From contig NC_079876.1 of assembly GCF_029227915.1 (NCBI RefSeq), forward strand, positions 12,836,001 to 12,900,000: a stretch of 64,000 nt of DNA, read 5' to 3'. The notes below the pieces were generated by a model that saw only the letters and a program-made list of their open reading frames with translations, was not told the origin of the DNA and made no database searches. The DNA comes from Hydractinia symbiolongicarpus. Lineage: Eukaryota > Cnidaria > Hydrozoa > Anthoathecata > Hydractiniidae. Both the position numbers and the translations under genes were made by a program. Positions 1 to 11,900 of the stretch are shown here, piece after piece. Each line of letters starts with the position of its first letter. Within the stretch, counting starts at the first letter, position 1.

Positions 1-42
1 GTAAGTCAGTGTGTAAAATTCTGAGCTTTTAAAATTTTACTA

Positions 43-154
43 TCCATATTATAATACCTGTAAACGTCTGTCATGCAAAATGATACAGCAAGTAGCGAGA
101 CACATGTAATGCAGACAGACGAAACTGTTGATGTTTCCTTGGGCCACTGACTAG
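43..154 (+). mobile_element. Helitron-like short non-autonomous element, decayed copy
   Basis: The segment begins TCCATATTATAATACC after an A and ends CTAG before a T. This fits insertion between A and T without target duplication, as Helitrons do. Its 5' part (gtctgtca.gcaaaatg, then caagtagcgagac) matches the better copy at 41503-41640. The 3' hairpin is worn. It lies in the NAT10 intron that follows exon 9. Confidence 0.5.
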
Positions 155-193
155 TCTTATAAAAATAAACCAGAACAAAAATTTTCCACCTAC

Positions 194-3100
194 TTGATAA
201 TCAAGCGCATCAAATCCTTTAAATACAAATTCAAATAATGTTTGCAAGTTCTCTGGACTTGGAGATGTAACAAAAATGTTGGAATACCTACAAGATAAAA
301 TTTTACTGAAATTTAGACAACAACTTTTATTATTAGCAATAACGTAACACATATTTCAGTAAAGCAATAAGTATTCCAGCTGCATTAAAATAAATACAAA
401 ATACATTGAGTCGAGTCAAGGTCTAGTACAACTAGTCTACAGAACAATATGCTTAATGAGCTTAATGAGCATGAATTTTTTTGGCAAGTAATGTGGGTGA
501 GGACGTCAAAGTAATTGTTTAATAAAAATCATATGTTGACATTGCACATTTTGTTAGGACAATAAGTTGACAACTAATGGTTGTATTCTTTCACACCCGC
601 AAGCAAGACTTGTTTAGTAAGCTTTTTTGTTTAGCATTTTTATTTAATACAATAATCATCTGTGTGATTGTATTTTTTTCCTTTGAAATAACGAATAATT
701 GGAATGATTGAGATTTCATATGCTCTTTATAATAATTATTAAACTCAGCGCAGTTGTAATAAATCACCATAGATTAACAAAATTACCCAAAGGCAACAGC
801 AGACGCAAGTGCCAGACCAATGGCGGCAGATTTTCCACGACCACGAGCAGCAGTTAACGCTACTGTGCTTCTAAGTGTTTTCTCAGATATTACTTCAATG
901 AATTTTAAAACCGCTTTTGCCTAGAATGTTATATCATAAGAAACAATACTGAAAATTAAAATGGAAAATATTAAAACATCAATTTCCTTTAGGACATTTG
1001 GTATGACAGATCTGCAACAAGCATTCTTTATGGAAGGGTACCTGGTCAAGTGTTTTACATTGATTGATAATGGACCCCACTGGTTGTGTATCTTGTAGAG
1101 AATCTTTTAACTCTTTCAGTTCTATTTCTTCCTTTGTCAATAATTCTTCCTAGAAGACAATAAAATAGAAATTCCAATCTGTCTATTGTGCGTTATTTTT
1201 TGTTTATACGTTAAAACTGTAAAATGATCAAACTGTAACGTAAACAAAATAAGAATTTTCTTTAGACAGCCCAATTTGAGCAAAGAACTTGGTAACCATA
1301 ACATAAAATTTAAAACTTCAATGTTTCTGCTAGATCCTTCTACTTAATACTCACTTAACAGTACCCAACATCAAGATGTCAGACCTATCTCAACTTTATA
1401 ACTGGAGGTACATTTTTTTAGTGGGAACATGGTTGAACCCAGACATGATATTTCACAATGACTCTATAAATACGCATTTTGAAGTGCGTTTTAACAATTA
1501 TAGGAAGTTACTTAGGTGTTGTATTTGACATAACGAATCAGGATAAACGCAAGTGCATTTTTTATTTGCCTACTTTTTATTTCATATTTATAGAGTCTAG
1601 GTAAAAAATGAGTCATTGCAGAAAAACGTTAATTAACTTCCTATAATTGTTAAAACGCACTTGAACAAAAACACAACACATTGTAAACTTTTAGTAAAAA
1701 TATAGTTTAATAATTTAGTAACAAAATTTAGTATTTTTATTATCAGAAAACCAGAGAAATTTTCTCCTGCAAAATATAAGAAAGTCAAAATTTCTCAAAA
1801 TTTAAATGAAGTGATTTTGATACCACAAAAGTTTCTTCCCATAAAGTATGCAAAGAAAATTCAAACAAAAAAAAGTTAAATGTTATCTACTTACTTTTGT
1901 TTTTGGTGTTAATGCAGTTACATTGAGTGATTGTGAAGATATGGGAAGTACGCGAAGTTGGTCGTCAATTACTAAACATGTCTGACATGATGATAGTGAT
2001 AAAATAAACCTAAAACAAGGTACAGTCGAATAATAGTTATGTACAACTATTTGATAACCTGTGGCCATATCCACAGGTTTGTCCTTTCTTCATTTACAGC
2101 ATTTCGTGTATCCTGCTACTGGTGTTACCATTTTGCGTGACAGACTGACAGACATATAAGGGTATTAAAATATAAAAAAAGTTTTGTATATTCATTTAAT
2201 GGTCAACCCAAAGAGATAAATAACAAACATTAGGTAGATGTTTAATAACCAAGCTTTGCTTACCACACTGGCCCGTACTAAAAAATAAATTCAGTGTTTG
2301 AGTAAACTTAGTGCTTGAGTAAACCTAATGCTTGAGTACATTTGGCATCAAATATATATACATTATTTATAACAATGCAGAGACCTTGCAGTAACACAAA
2401 TATAATAAACCAACATATTTTATTACGTTTATTTATTTAGCTCATATTTTAGCAACCAACAACGAAAAATAAATAACTGGTCATTCATTAGGACCGATTC
2501 GATATATGACCAACCAATGTTCTGTCTCTTTAATCCTGTAGCCAGTCAATTATTCCATGTCAAGAGTTACCAAAGAGAACACAATGTTATTTTAAAGCAT
2601 TTCAATGTCTCTTTAGGCATATATTTGTAAAGATATTTTGATTGCTATGCTAATCAACCCTACTTTGGTGGTTTGCAGCACCCAAGTCCACCAGCTACTT
2701 TGGCTTGTTTGCTTTGTTTTTACTTACAATCGATTTTTTATATTATTTTAACAACAGACAAGTAATTCACTGAGATTCCTGAAAATGTTATAAAGTCAGA
2801 CATAAACAATTTCAACGAAAATTTGTACTTGTGTAATGACTGCAAGTCTAAACTGTTGATTTTTGAGACCAATTTAATTTTAGCCCCAATTTTACCAAAG
2901 AGTTGACTGCAATTTACAGTGACCTTTTGATATTTTGATTCCAAATGTGTAAATATGTTTACATTTTTACTTGTATTTTATGCTAATAAATGTTGAGGCA
3001 TTCATGAAAATTTTTTCAGTATTCATGATTTTATTAAAAGCATACCTTTCATTAAACCGTGCAACAACTTCTTGATGTGCCTCTGTTCGATATCTTGTGT

Positions 3101-6100
3101 GAACATCCTATAAGTATAAGTTAGATAGATATATTAGAAAAATTGAAAATTGTATTGATACATGTTAGTATTTCACTCATTACATTTTATATTTTTGTTA
3201 ATTTGAGAAAGAAGAAATTGTAGTGATGTCATTATTTTCAGATGACTTTATCATAACCCCAAAAATTGAACTTTACAGAGCTAAGTTTATTTTTTGTATT
3301 CAATTTATATTTAAAAAAAAGAATCTTTTTCAAGTCTTTTAACGCAAAACAAATCATAATATAAGAGCTTTCTGGGATGACTGTCAGACTCAATTGTTAG
3401 TGCTTATAGTGAGGTCACCAAGAACATTAAAGTAAAAAAAAAAAATTAAGTTGCGAATAAACAAATTTGACTTTCGTTCTTACTAGGAAACCTAAAAATT
3501 AATTTACAAATAGAAAAGGAAAACATCATGCTATTTCCATCAACTTATAAACTGGTCCTCACCATGCTCATTGTATATAACTTTTTCAATGATGTCATAC
3601 TTTGCAGGAGTACACAAACAATGCCACCTCCCTCTACTGTTTCAATTGTTCGGGCCAACAAATTTGGAGTTAATGCTTCAAAGTCCTACGTCAATAACAA
3701 AAAAATACAAGGTGATAAATATGTTTAAAAAATTCCATAGAATCATCAACAGCATGGCAAAAAGATTGCATATTTGAACTAAAAAGAAACAAAGTTGGGT
3801 TTAACTTTCTAATAATTTACTTACTTTATCAATGATTTTATCAAACAAAGTATAACAATTAGGGCCTTAGTGTCAGAATTAGTAAAATAAGGTCATTTCG
3901 CAGAAATTTCTGACTGTGGAGAAGAAATTCTCTTTGCAGCTTTGGTCTGAGAGCACTGTAGGCAACTTGCCATTGATCCCTTGTTAATGGTTATTTTGTT
4001 GCAATAACCATTTTAGAAATAGGTGATACAACCGAATGGTGAAAAAGTACAATACACAGTTTTCACATTTTTTTTGTAGAATGATTCCTAAAGAAGTCGT
4101 TTTAATTCGCATATTGCAAATTGCAACCTGCTTATTTCGAATCCCAGGGTTAACGATAAGATTTAAACATTCTTTGGTAATTTCATGCTTGCAGCAAGTT
4201 ACCTCACAAAAACTTTTTTGTATACTCTAACCTAAACAACTGGAACTAGGTGTTACCTGCAAAATTACCATACCATATGTACTTCCAAGTATTTTGTGAG
4301 TTTCACCATAATAACAATATCTAATCGTTGTCGCTGCAATGAACAGTTCAAAAGGATCGTCCTTTTTTACATCCAATGAACCACTTTTTACTTTCTTTTG
4401 AAGTTGTTTCATACGCTTCTTTCTGTGACTAAATAAATAAAATATTTATATTTATATTATTGGAATGCTTCGGCCAAAGAAAATTGATTATCTGTTTCAT
4501 GTGATAGCTTTTGAAGCACAATTCGCGGTGCATTTTATTCTTCTTAAAAAAAACTCACTTGCATTTATAAACTACAAAAAATAAAGACCACAGTTTTAAA
4601 CCGTTTTTTTTAAATGAGAGTAGACACTGTACTTTAAAAAATACTTACCATAAACAATAAAACAATGAAATAATACTTGATTGGTTTTGGATATATAGGT
4701 CCTGAAAACTTAGCTCATTATGTGGAATTATGACATCATCATCGATTAGATGCTGAGAAACAGTTGCTAGCATGAATGATTATCAGTATAACAAACATGC
4801 ATTAATTAGCATAATTATGAAAAATTCTAATTAAAAATCTTAAAAAAAAAGAAATAAAAAGATTTGCTCAAGGTAGGCTTTACTACATAACGGTATGGGC
4901 ACCTAAACTAAATTAACCTCGAGTCAACAGAATCATAATGCTCTTGATTCTCTTCTGCTTTCCTTTACGATACTTGCAACACCTTTGATACTCCTGGCAT
5001 TGGTTTATTTATCATTGGTTATATGTCTTGTATAAGTGTCCACTGATATTTAATTACTTCAGCTTTACAGTTTGAATTGGTTTAGTTGAAGATCAACAGG
5101 GTTCTAGTCCAGTGATAAAATCAATTTACCATAGTACTAATTCTCATTCGCATTAATATTTGCATATTTCTCTCAGAGTGTTTGGTGAGTACAGAACAGG
5201 TGTAGAAAGAACATAGGTTAGTGCACTATGAGCAGTTTTGTCAACAAAGAAGAGACTAGATGTGTCTCAAATTATGGTGTCCAGGTGTGTGGTTTTTAAG
5301 CATTTAATTAGTCTGTCTACAAAAAATAAGCATCTTCACATCCTGAGAATAGGACATCCAAGTCTGTATCATGTCTGTGAAAATTTGTGCGTTAGGCAGA
5401 AGAAAAACAGGAGGTATCACAACATTGGCCACAGGAGTAGAATACCACAGTGATAGATGTTTTTTCTGGGGTACATTAGATACGAATTATAGGAGCTAGT
5501 GTTAAAGATGTATTGAAAAAAGCAAAACTGTATTGGGAGTGTGTCTGTTTCCCTTCCTCTTCATCTTCAGCATAACACACTCTCCCAATTACACTTAATC
5601 ACTCTACTTATTTTACTTTGTAATTGCATTCAACTTATGTACACATACTAACAATTTATTGGTAATCAAAAATTTAACACATTTAGGCAAGTTTTTTATA
5701 ATGACGTTCTTGATCACTGGAATCACAAGGTGTTACATTTAAAAACCCTTTCCTTGCAAACCAATAAAAGCAAATCCTCTTTTAAAAAAAAATGATACTG
5801 TCAAATATTTACCTGCTAAAGCCCAACTCTTTTTTATAACACCACAATACAGATGGGCGTGCTCTTACTTGTGCTTTTGACAGCATGTGATGAAGAATTA
5901 CAACCTAAAAAATATAATTACATTTAGTGACATCAAACTTTTTTACGGAAGTTAACACCAGATGCATCGAAAAATGTTTAAAATTGTATTGTAAAGTATA
6001 TTTTAGACCCTTTCTAACATGAGCAAATGTATTGGTTTGAAAAGTTTAAGATGCAAGATAAATTTTTAAAATCGTAGCTGACAGACATGAACATTTGTAC

Positions 6101-7091
6101 CAAAATAATCTAGAACTACCTTTGACACCTTTCAAGAAACAATGACAGGGCATATCCCTCATTTTTTTCACAGTTACAAAAATGCATTTCCTATACTGAA
6201 AATCTCCATGTTCTGTTTCTACTAGAAAAAAAATTAAACAAGGGTAAGGTTTTTTTTTTCTTTGTAAAATTGCTAGGTTAAAAAATATTTACAAAATTTT
6301 TTTAAAACTGATAAGATGAAGTTTAGCTCCCTTATCTATTCTACAAAATCTCAATTTTTAAAACGTCAAAGTTTGAACATCTTATACTTTGAACATCTCT
6401 TATACTAACAGGCTAAGTTTCCACAGGAGCTTTTATTTTCTTCCTAAGGAATGTACAAATCAGCTATATATCAAAACATTAGATCATTACAAGAAATTCC
6501 AATATATCTTCAACTGTTCGTCACATGGTCCTGTACATTTTCTTGATCAATATTTCAAGCTCTACACAATACAGGCAAGTTTATTGTTCATTGCTTAATA
6601 TTCATATGTCGGATCTTTTTTTTATTGTCTTCTCCCTAAGTGGAATTTCCACAGGCTTAGCAACTTTTGTATATAATCTTTTGCAATACTTTACTCTGGT
6701 TTTGGAATGTTCAGAACGCCTGCTTAAAACTTTGCAAGGCAACTAAAACAAATGACAAGTAGGAGTTGAAATCATTATATCACATATACCCTACTTATTT
6801 TCTAATTCGCTGTGCTCAATCCAAAATAACCTTATTTATTTTCTTATTTCTGCGACAGGGAGGACTCAAAGAACTTCATCATACATACGAAAATAAATTC
6901 AAATAAAACACAAGGCCACATATTACATTCATATATATACATTTTCTTTTTGTACATATACAGTCAGTAAATAAAGCTCTTACCTGATCTTTAGACTTGT
7001 CACCAACAACGAAAAACAAGCTACGATGTTTTTGCTGAACACCATTTTCAATAACAACACGAATTCTGTTGTCAATCTTTTTAAGCACCAT
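194..7091 (-). CDS. NAT10: NAT10 RNA cytidine acetyltransferase, N-terminal part (9 exons, 3' end off the window)
   Basis: NAT10/Kre33/TmcA makes N4-acetylcytidine in 18S rRNA and in tRNA (with THUMPD1) in the nucleolus. Exons read on the minus strand: 7091-6984, 5904-5813, 4428-4257, 3685-3563, 3107-3046, 2009-1895, 1149-1042, 920-787 and 287-194. They total 1008 bases, exactly 336 codons, and every junction is GT-AG and keeps phase. The protein starts MVLKKIDNRIRVVIENG. It carries family blocks such as LWCYKKELGFSSHRKKRMK, DPFELFIAAT, DFEALTPNLLART, CLVIDDQLRVLPISS and the P-loop ALTAARGRGKSAAIG of the RecD-like helicase domain, followed by FGYSNIFVTSPSPENLQTLF. These are the DUF1726 region and the start of the ATPase. 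The rest of the helicase, the GNAT acetyltransferase and the tail (about 690 residues in the family) must lie to the left. Introns hold Helitron-like and inverted-repeat insertions. The start is the first Met, matching the family N-terminus. Confidence 0.95.
1482..1662. mobile_element. Short inverted-repeat element (MITE-like) in a NAT10 intron
   Basis: A 29-base arm at 1482-1510 (starting AAGTGCGTTTTAACAA) recurs as its perfect reverse complement at 1634-1662. The interior is about 120 bases and has no coding potential. The element lies in the intron between NAT10 exons 6 and 7. No clear target-site duplication was seen, so the superfamily is not assigned. Confidence 0.6.
2040..2172 (-). mobile_element. 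Helitron-like short element, reversed and decayed copy
   Basis: On the minus strand this reads AATACCCTTATATGTCTGTC, then CACGCAAAATGG, and ends with a hairpin (plus strand CCTGTGG-ccatat-CCACAGG, about 2053-2075). The order matches the copies at 35556 and 41503. The terminal CTAG is no longer clear, so the 3' limit is approximate. It lies just upstream of NAT10 exon 6, within the intron. Confidence 0.45.
6430..6600 (+). repeat. Dispersed repeat, also seen near 27330-27600
   Basis: The stretch with ccTGTACATTTtCTTGATCA and TTTCAAGcTCTAcAcaAT recurs, diverged, at about 27360-27420 and again at about 27520-27590. In each place a run related to CTTGATCAgTgTTtCAAGctCTaTAcgAt is present. The element type is unknown. 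It lies in the first NAT10 intron. Confidence 0.4.
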
Positions 7092-7239
7092 TTTTAAATG
7101 TTTCTACTACAATGATATACATTATACAATTCACTAATGTGTGTTTTAAATATCAACTGAATTTTCAAGACCAAGAGATATCCACTCAGATATAAGGTTT
7201 GGAATCGACTGGCCTACAGAATATTTAGGGACAAATCTA

Positions 7240-7375
7240 GAGGATAATTTTTTATTTATTTCCTTATTTAAAGTAAAAAACTAATCTAAATCGAATAAAA
7301 AACAAAACAAACAAAAAAATAAATAAAAAAAATAAAAAAATAAAAAAAAAATAAAAAAAATCGCATAATAATGCT
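7240..7375. repeat. A-rich low-complexity stretch
   Basis: Runs of AAAAAT units fill about 7290-7365, upstream of the NAT10 start codon. No promoter motif could be assigned. The stretch also abuts the 3' end of the RT relic on the minus strand. Confidence 0.5.
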
Positions 7376-8435
7376 CAACAAAATCTTAGCACTGGGTTAC
7401 ATACTTTGCATGAGCAATCAGTACCCTTCCAAGACCGTATGGAATGACGTAAACTGTAAAGCGAAGGAGAGTTTTTTATGGAAGATGGGACAGATAACCA
7501 TAAAATTCCTGTATGATTAGCAAGACTATTTAAACCATACGATAGTGTGCGGTAAGTCGAGCGCAGATTAAGATTACGTAAGTTATAATTATTTTCCCTA
7601 ATTCAAAAAATTTCAAACATATAACGAGGCGATATTCCGTTTAAAAATTTATATAATTCTTTCATAAGACTTCTTAAATTAATAACGTGGATGGAACTAC
7701 TATTTGATAAACTAAGAAGACCCTCAAAACTAGATATGCTATCATTATTAATTATGCGTAGACAACGTTCATGTATACGATTGATACAATTATTAGCTAC
7801 GCATCCACAAAACATCCATACCAAAGGACAATAGGAGAACTGAGAATAAAGGTATTAAAAAGAAGTTTCCTCTCTCTTGGAGAAATATACGAAGAAATTC
7901 TCTGAAGAACGTTAAGCTTCCTACTGGATTTACAACAAATGTTTCTAATGTGTGCGGCAAATTTTAGTTTTGTATCAATCGTAATACGGAGCAATTTAAT
8001 TGTCGAACTCCACTTAATAGTCTGACCTTCAAAAGAAATAAAATTGTCGATACTTCCCATCGTAATATATTGATATTTATTTAAATTTACGAAAAGAAAG
8101 ATAAATTTGTGAGTAAAATTGGTTTAACTTTATCTAGGGTATTGCCGCAAGCATATAAAGTATTATCGTCAGCAAAATTACAAATTTGTAAAAGTGAGAC
8201 GAAGCAAAATAAATCATTGATAGAGATATTAAAAAATGGAACACCTAATATAGATCCTTGAGGAACTCCAACAAGAAGAGGACGCCAAGTACTAACAACA
8301 GAGTTTATTCTGGTTCGTTGAAAACGGTTGCTAAGATAAGAATAAATGAAATGCAAAGCACTTTTAGCAAAACCATAGGCATGAAGCTTCGCAATAAGTA
8401 GGCTATGATTAATCGTATCAAAGTCCAATTACCAA
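7375..8435 (-). pseudogene. L2/CR1-like non-LTR reverse transcriptase relic (C-terminal half)
   Basis: Minus-strand frames read in order through the C-terminal half of a non-LTR retrotransposon polymerase. At 8428-8087 the segment has FDTINHSLL, then GVPQGSILGVPFFN, INDLF and the catalytic NFADDNTLY. At 8060-7797 it has the thumb region (GQTIKWSSTIKLLRI, LKFAAHIRNIC). At 7824-7603 comes the CINRIHERCLRIIN segment, followed out to about 7375 by a typical NYNLRN tail. Frame changes near 8087, 8060, 7810 and 7600 show it is dead. The endonuclease is missing. The RT fold is certain; the exact clade is an inference. Confidence 0.85.
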
Positions 8436-8659
8436 AAGCTGGGTTCAGCCACCTGTTTCGGAACAGACAGGTTGTTGACGTCATCAAAAAAACTTTACAC
8501 CCTTATACCTCTTCAAATGTATACTTTCAAAGCACATAATTCTATAAGAAGAAAATACTTAAGAAGAAAATTCCGAACTATATTGATAAAAAATAAACTC
8601 ATTATTGTTGAATCACCTTTCTAATACATAGTCCCATACATTATTTTAAAGTTTTTGAA

Positions 8660-9057
8660 GTTCTACGAGATAGAGGCAATAGGTACCAAAAATTAAGTTA
8701 CTCCCAACCCCTTTCCTGTAAACTTCACAAAGACACCTTCTAACTACAAGATCACAATTGGCTTCAATGCTACTATTCATAGCTCTAGATTTTGCTGCAT
8801 TTACTCCTAACCCTTTCTCTTCTAGTCTTTTCTTCCATTTCCAAACTTTTCAACTAATTTCGCTATGAGAACCAAATCATATCTGCAAGCAATAACTCCC
8901 ATGGACAGCCTGTTCTGAACTCTATTAACAACCCTTCTAAGACCAAACAAACACTAAAAAACGGACTAAGTACAGAACCCTGATTTACACCAACATTTAC
9001 ACAGGGAATTCCATTAGACGCGCGTGATCGCTCGCGCACACGCCCGCACACGCGCAA
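8660..9057 (-). pseudogene. RTE-like retrotransposon fragment with RT palm end and Cys-rich linker
   Basis: On the minus strand the open part reads VNVGVNQGSVLSPFF, then EFRTGCPWELLLADMIWF. The expected YADDLVLIA block is broken by two extra bases, so the second Asp of the catalytic pair falls out of frame. After that shift the text continues as KWKKRLEEKGLGVNAAKS, then RRCLCEVYRKGVGSN. These are the same blocks seen in frame in the better copy at 57497. Both ends are truncated. It is a separate family from the adjacent RT relic. Confidence 0.8.
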
Positions 9058-10539
9058 CAGCTATTCATGTGTGAGATTCATCGCACACGCTAGTTACGAT
9101 CTTTACTCGCGTAAAATAAAAAAAATTAACGAACAAATTTTAAAAGTTGATTTTCTACAGCGTAGTTAATGTCGCCACTTAAGGCTATGCTTTAAGCATT
9201 TAACTATTAAAAACTGTATTCCAAAAATCATTTATTATGAATCGCCAGCTTCAACTGTATCAATAAAAACAGTTTATAACCACTTGTGGTTAAATTAATT
9301 TTTTTTTAAAAAGTTAATTAAATGCCGTGTTTTTCTCCACGTGTTTAAATTAAATGTGTTTTTTCTGCCTGTGTGAAATTAAATGTGTGTTGAACATTTT
9401 ATTTTAAAATTCTTAACTGTATAAAAGAACATAACATACTCACATGAGAAATTTTTAAATCTTTTTTTTCTTATTGTCAAAGAGAGGAAAAAATGTGTGA
9501 AAATGTGAATGATTTCATTTATTTTTTTGCATATAATTTAAGTGTTGCCACCAACTCTCGAGGGACCGGTTTTATATTTGATACAATATGAACCTGTGAC
9601 TTCAAATAAACCTTCTGCATTGTCATTGGTTTTTTTAAATAAATTTCATTCGAGACCTTATTTCAAGATTTAGAAGATGTTGTTTTGTAATTTTGTAGTA
9701 CATAGTAACAGATAGACTTTTTGGAAATGTTTTTTTCTTCTTTTACTTTTAAAAATCTAAAAACAACTGCACGTAAATATTGGATTTATTCAGTTAGATA
9801 GATGCTAAAATTTAGTTAAATGTGTGTTTTAGATGATCAAAGTTTTGTGCATCTTAGCTAGCTGTAAAACGCCTAGCTAATTAGACTGTATCATACATCC
9901 TAATTAGGCTGACATCTTAATTAAACTGTACAGCTTAATTAAGAGGATTTCCCTGACTGACTAACTTCCATAATTAAACCCGTAAATTTAATAAATGTAC
10001 TTTGATAAATTTAAGTTAGAATATAAATAGCTAACATAGGTGTAGCTAGCTTCTTTGTTGTTTAGAGCTAAGCTAGCTTAGGGCTAGGCTAGCACTTGTG
10101 GAGGAATACTTTAAAATTTGTAGTCTTTAGGTAAGGATGGTAAAGCTACAGAATTTATACAAAATGTTGTTATCCCCTATATACACACCACAACTAATTA
10201 CTGTAACAATAACTGCAGCAGAAAACAGAAGACAGACCGCCATTTTATACAACCCACGAGTTTTCCGTGTTTTAAAGTAAAATTTCGAGTTATTTTACAC
10301 GACACCGTTCGCACACAAACACAAATCCACCCTTGTTCCCAGGGATTTTTTTTAGCGTGCGCGCCTTGTACCCACAAATAATCTTAAATAATATGTCGTT
10401 ATAAAATTTCTTACATACCATTAAGCAGAATCTTATTAAATTAACTATATCATAAATTAAAGTTATATATGTATATATATGTTTTTTTTTACATATTGTT
10501 CGTAATTTTTTCAGACGCATCATATCCGAGTGACATCGA
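9058..10539. other. Intergenic AT-rich stretch without recognisable genes
   Basis: I see no coding stretch with family resemblance here. About 9310-9390 has repeated runs around TTAAATgtGT. A block of 'gctagct' and 'aattaagc' motifs lies at 9870-10090. A possible pyrimidine-purine tract ATATATGTATATATATG is at about 10466. Confidence 0.4.
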
Positions 10540-10800
10540 TTTTAGTTGATGACAACGATCTAGAACCTCGCATACACATTATTATGCATTTACATAGACC
10601 AAACGATAGTTTTCGTTTATCCAGTTGCTTGCTATTGACATCCGAACATTTCTTTTCTCCGAAATCATTTCACCAAGTCGTTCGATAAAATGGCTGACAT
10701 TCTCTTGCTTTTCCTTCGTGCGCATTGAAAACCAATAATGTGAAACTTCCTCGTTCGTGCTGCAATTCACGGTTGTTATATGCCCGTTTTTTCTCCTTTT
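10540..10800 (-). pseudogene. Mobile-element ORF relic of a family I cannot name
   Basis: Two minus-strand frames together read LQHERGSFTLLVFNAHEGK.., then LGEMISEKRNVRMSIASNWI and, after another shift, a CMRGSRS end. The ISEKrg.Ry.vvsNWIrtk / CLRGSR pattern is one I associate with repeated ORFs in cnidarian and mollusc genomes. The assignment rests on memory of that pattern, not on a search. The frameshifts and lack of a full ORF mark it as dead. Confidence 0.35.
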
Positions 10801-10867
10801 CGTTCATCTCTAATGCTTTCTTAAGGTGGTTCCCCTAGAAAAAAACTATATCGCAGAGGATTGTCTT

Positions 10868-11071
10868 TTCTGAAGATACTTGATGAGGATATCATAGTAT
10901 GCGACAGTACGACAAAATTAAGTCAAAAATTTCGTTGGTTGGTTGGTTTCTGAAGATACTTGATGAGGATATCATAGTATGCGACAGTACGACAAAATTA
11001 AGTCAAAAATTTCATTGGTTGGTTGCTAATAACTGAATAATATGCTTTAAATAACTGAATAATATGCTTTG
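10868..11071 (+). repeat. 80-base tandem duplication followed by a 22-base duplication
   Basis: The block starting ttctgaagatacttgatg runs 10868-10947 and is repeated almost unchanged at 10948-11024. Immediately after, the unit aataactgaataatatgc occurs twice (about 11028-11071). The near identity of the 80-base copies indicates a recent event. Confidence 0.8.
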
Positions 11072-11274
11072 TTTCAAGCACCTTTTTGACCGCGTATGTT
11101 TCTCAAGGGTCACGTTTATGGATTGAGTGAAGCGCATTTTCGCAAGGCTGACTCGTCTTCCAGAGAACTGATGCGGTATTTTTTAGACGAAAGAAAAGCT
11201 AAAACAGGGCGAAACAGGCAATATCTCGACAAAATAACTGAAAGACAAAACTTCGATTTAAAAATCTGTTTCAT

Positions 11275-11520
11275 TTAAACACTAGGTGGTACTAATGCCT
11301 GCATCCACAGAAGAGATGGTAAAGCGTGTGTGCTTCGATTTTGACACGGTTGAAAACATAATTGAAGTGTTGATGAGTGGCTTTCCACGAGCGAACAAAT
11401 TTGCTTACAAAATACATCCGCAACGTTATTAGTGTCACTGTATAAGGAATCGTATATCTCAACGACGTCGTTTTTTATTCGGACTGTCATCCAGTGACAA
11501 TCCCCATGTAAGATGACCAG
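11275..11520 (-). pseudogene. Ulp1/SENP-like (C48) cysteine protease relic from a transposon
   Basis: The minus strand reads LHGDCHWMTVRI, then VEIYDSLYSD, FCKQICSLV and STLQLCFQPCQNRS before a stop. HWMTV and the later YDSLYSD match the catalytic His and Asp blocks of Ulp1-type proteases found in many eukaryotic transposons. The downstream QT..DCG catalytic Cys block is missing: the text degenerates after CFQPCQNR. It is a truncated relic. The parent transposon cannot be named from this piece. Confidence 0.6.
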
Positions 11521-11699
11521 TTTGGAAGATGATTTAATTTTAATGTCTTCGCGTCTAAATTTCTCTATATCTTCCTATCCTTCTATCATGAAGAATTGTT
11601 TGTGCAGGATCAATAGGGCATATAGTTAATTACTGCGTTGTTTAACATTTTCCCCTTCAGTATCAAGTCTGTCATATTCTAATCCAACTTGGAGTTAAC

Positions 11700-11900
11700 C
11701 CTATTCGGTCCGGGGGTGGGGGGGGGGCGGATTCCGCCCCCCCCTGACGGTTTTTTTTTAATAACTCCTGATTGCTTTGTTATATGGCTATGATACTTAC
11801 TGAGTTTCAACATGTATCTATTAGACACCTGCATGCTAATTTTTTAGGTCCCATACCTTTCAGAGGCTTTGATAATGGCCATTACTCGAAACTACCCCTA
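11700..11900. repeat. Repeat headed by a perfect GC-rich hairpin
   Basis: A G-run followed by GGCGGA-T-TCCGCC and a C-run forms an 11-base-pair stem at about 11722-11744, in otherwise AT-rich DNA. The text that follows (taataactcctgattgc) looks like a conserved repeat body, and 'aataactcct' recurs near 11938. The family is unknown. Confidence 0.4.

Noticed and set aside
4120-4160. ttcgaatcccag phrase resembling a tRNA B box
   Set aside because: No matching A box, no cloverleaf stems, and it lies in a NAT10 intron.
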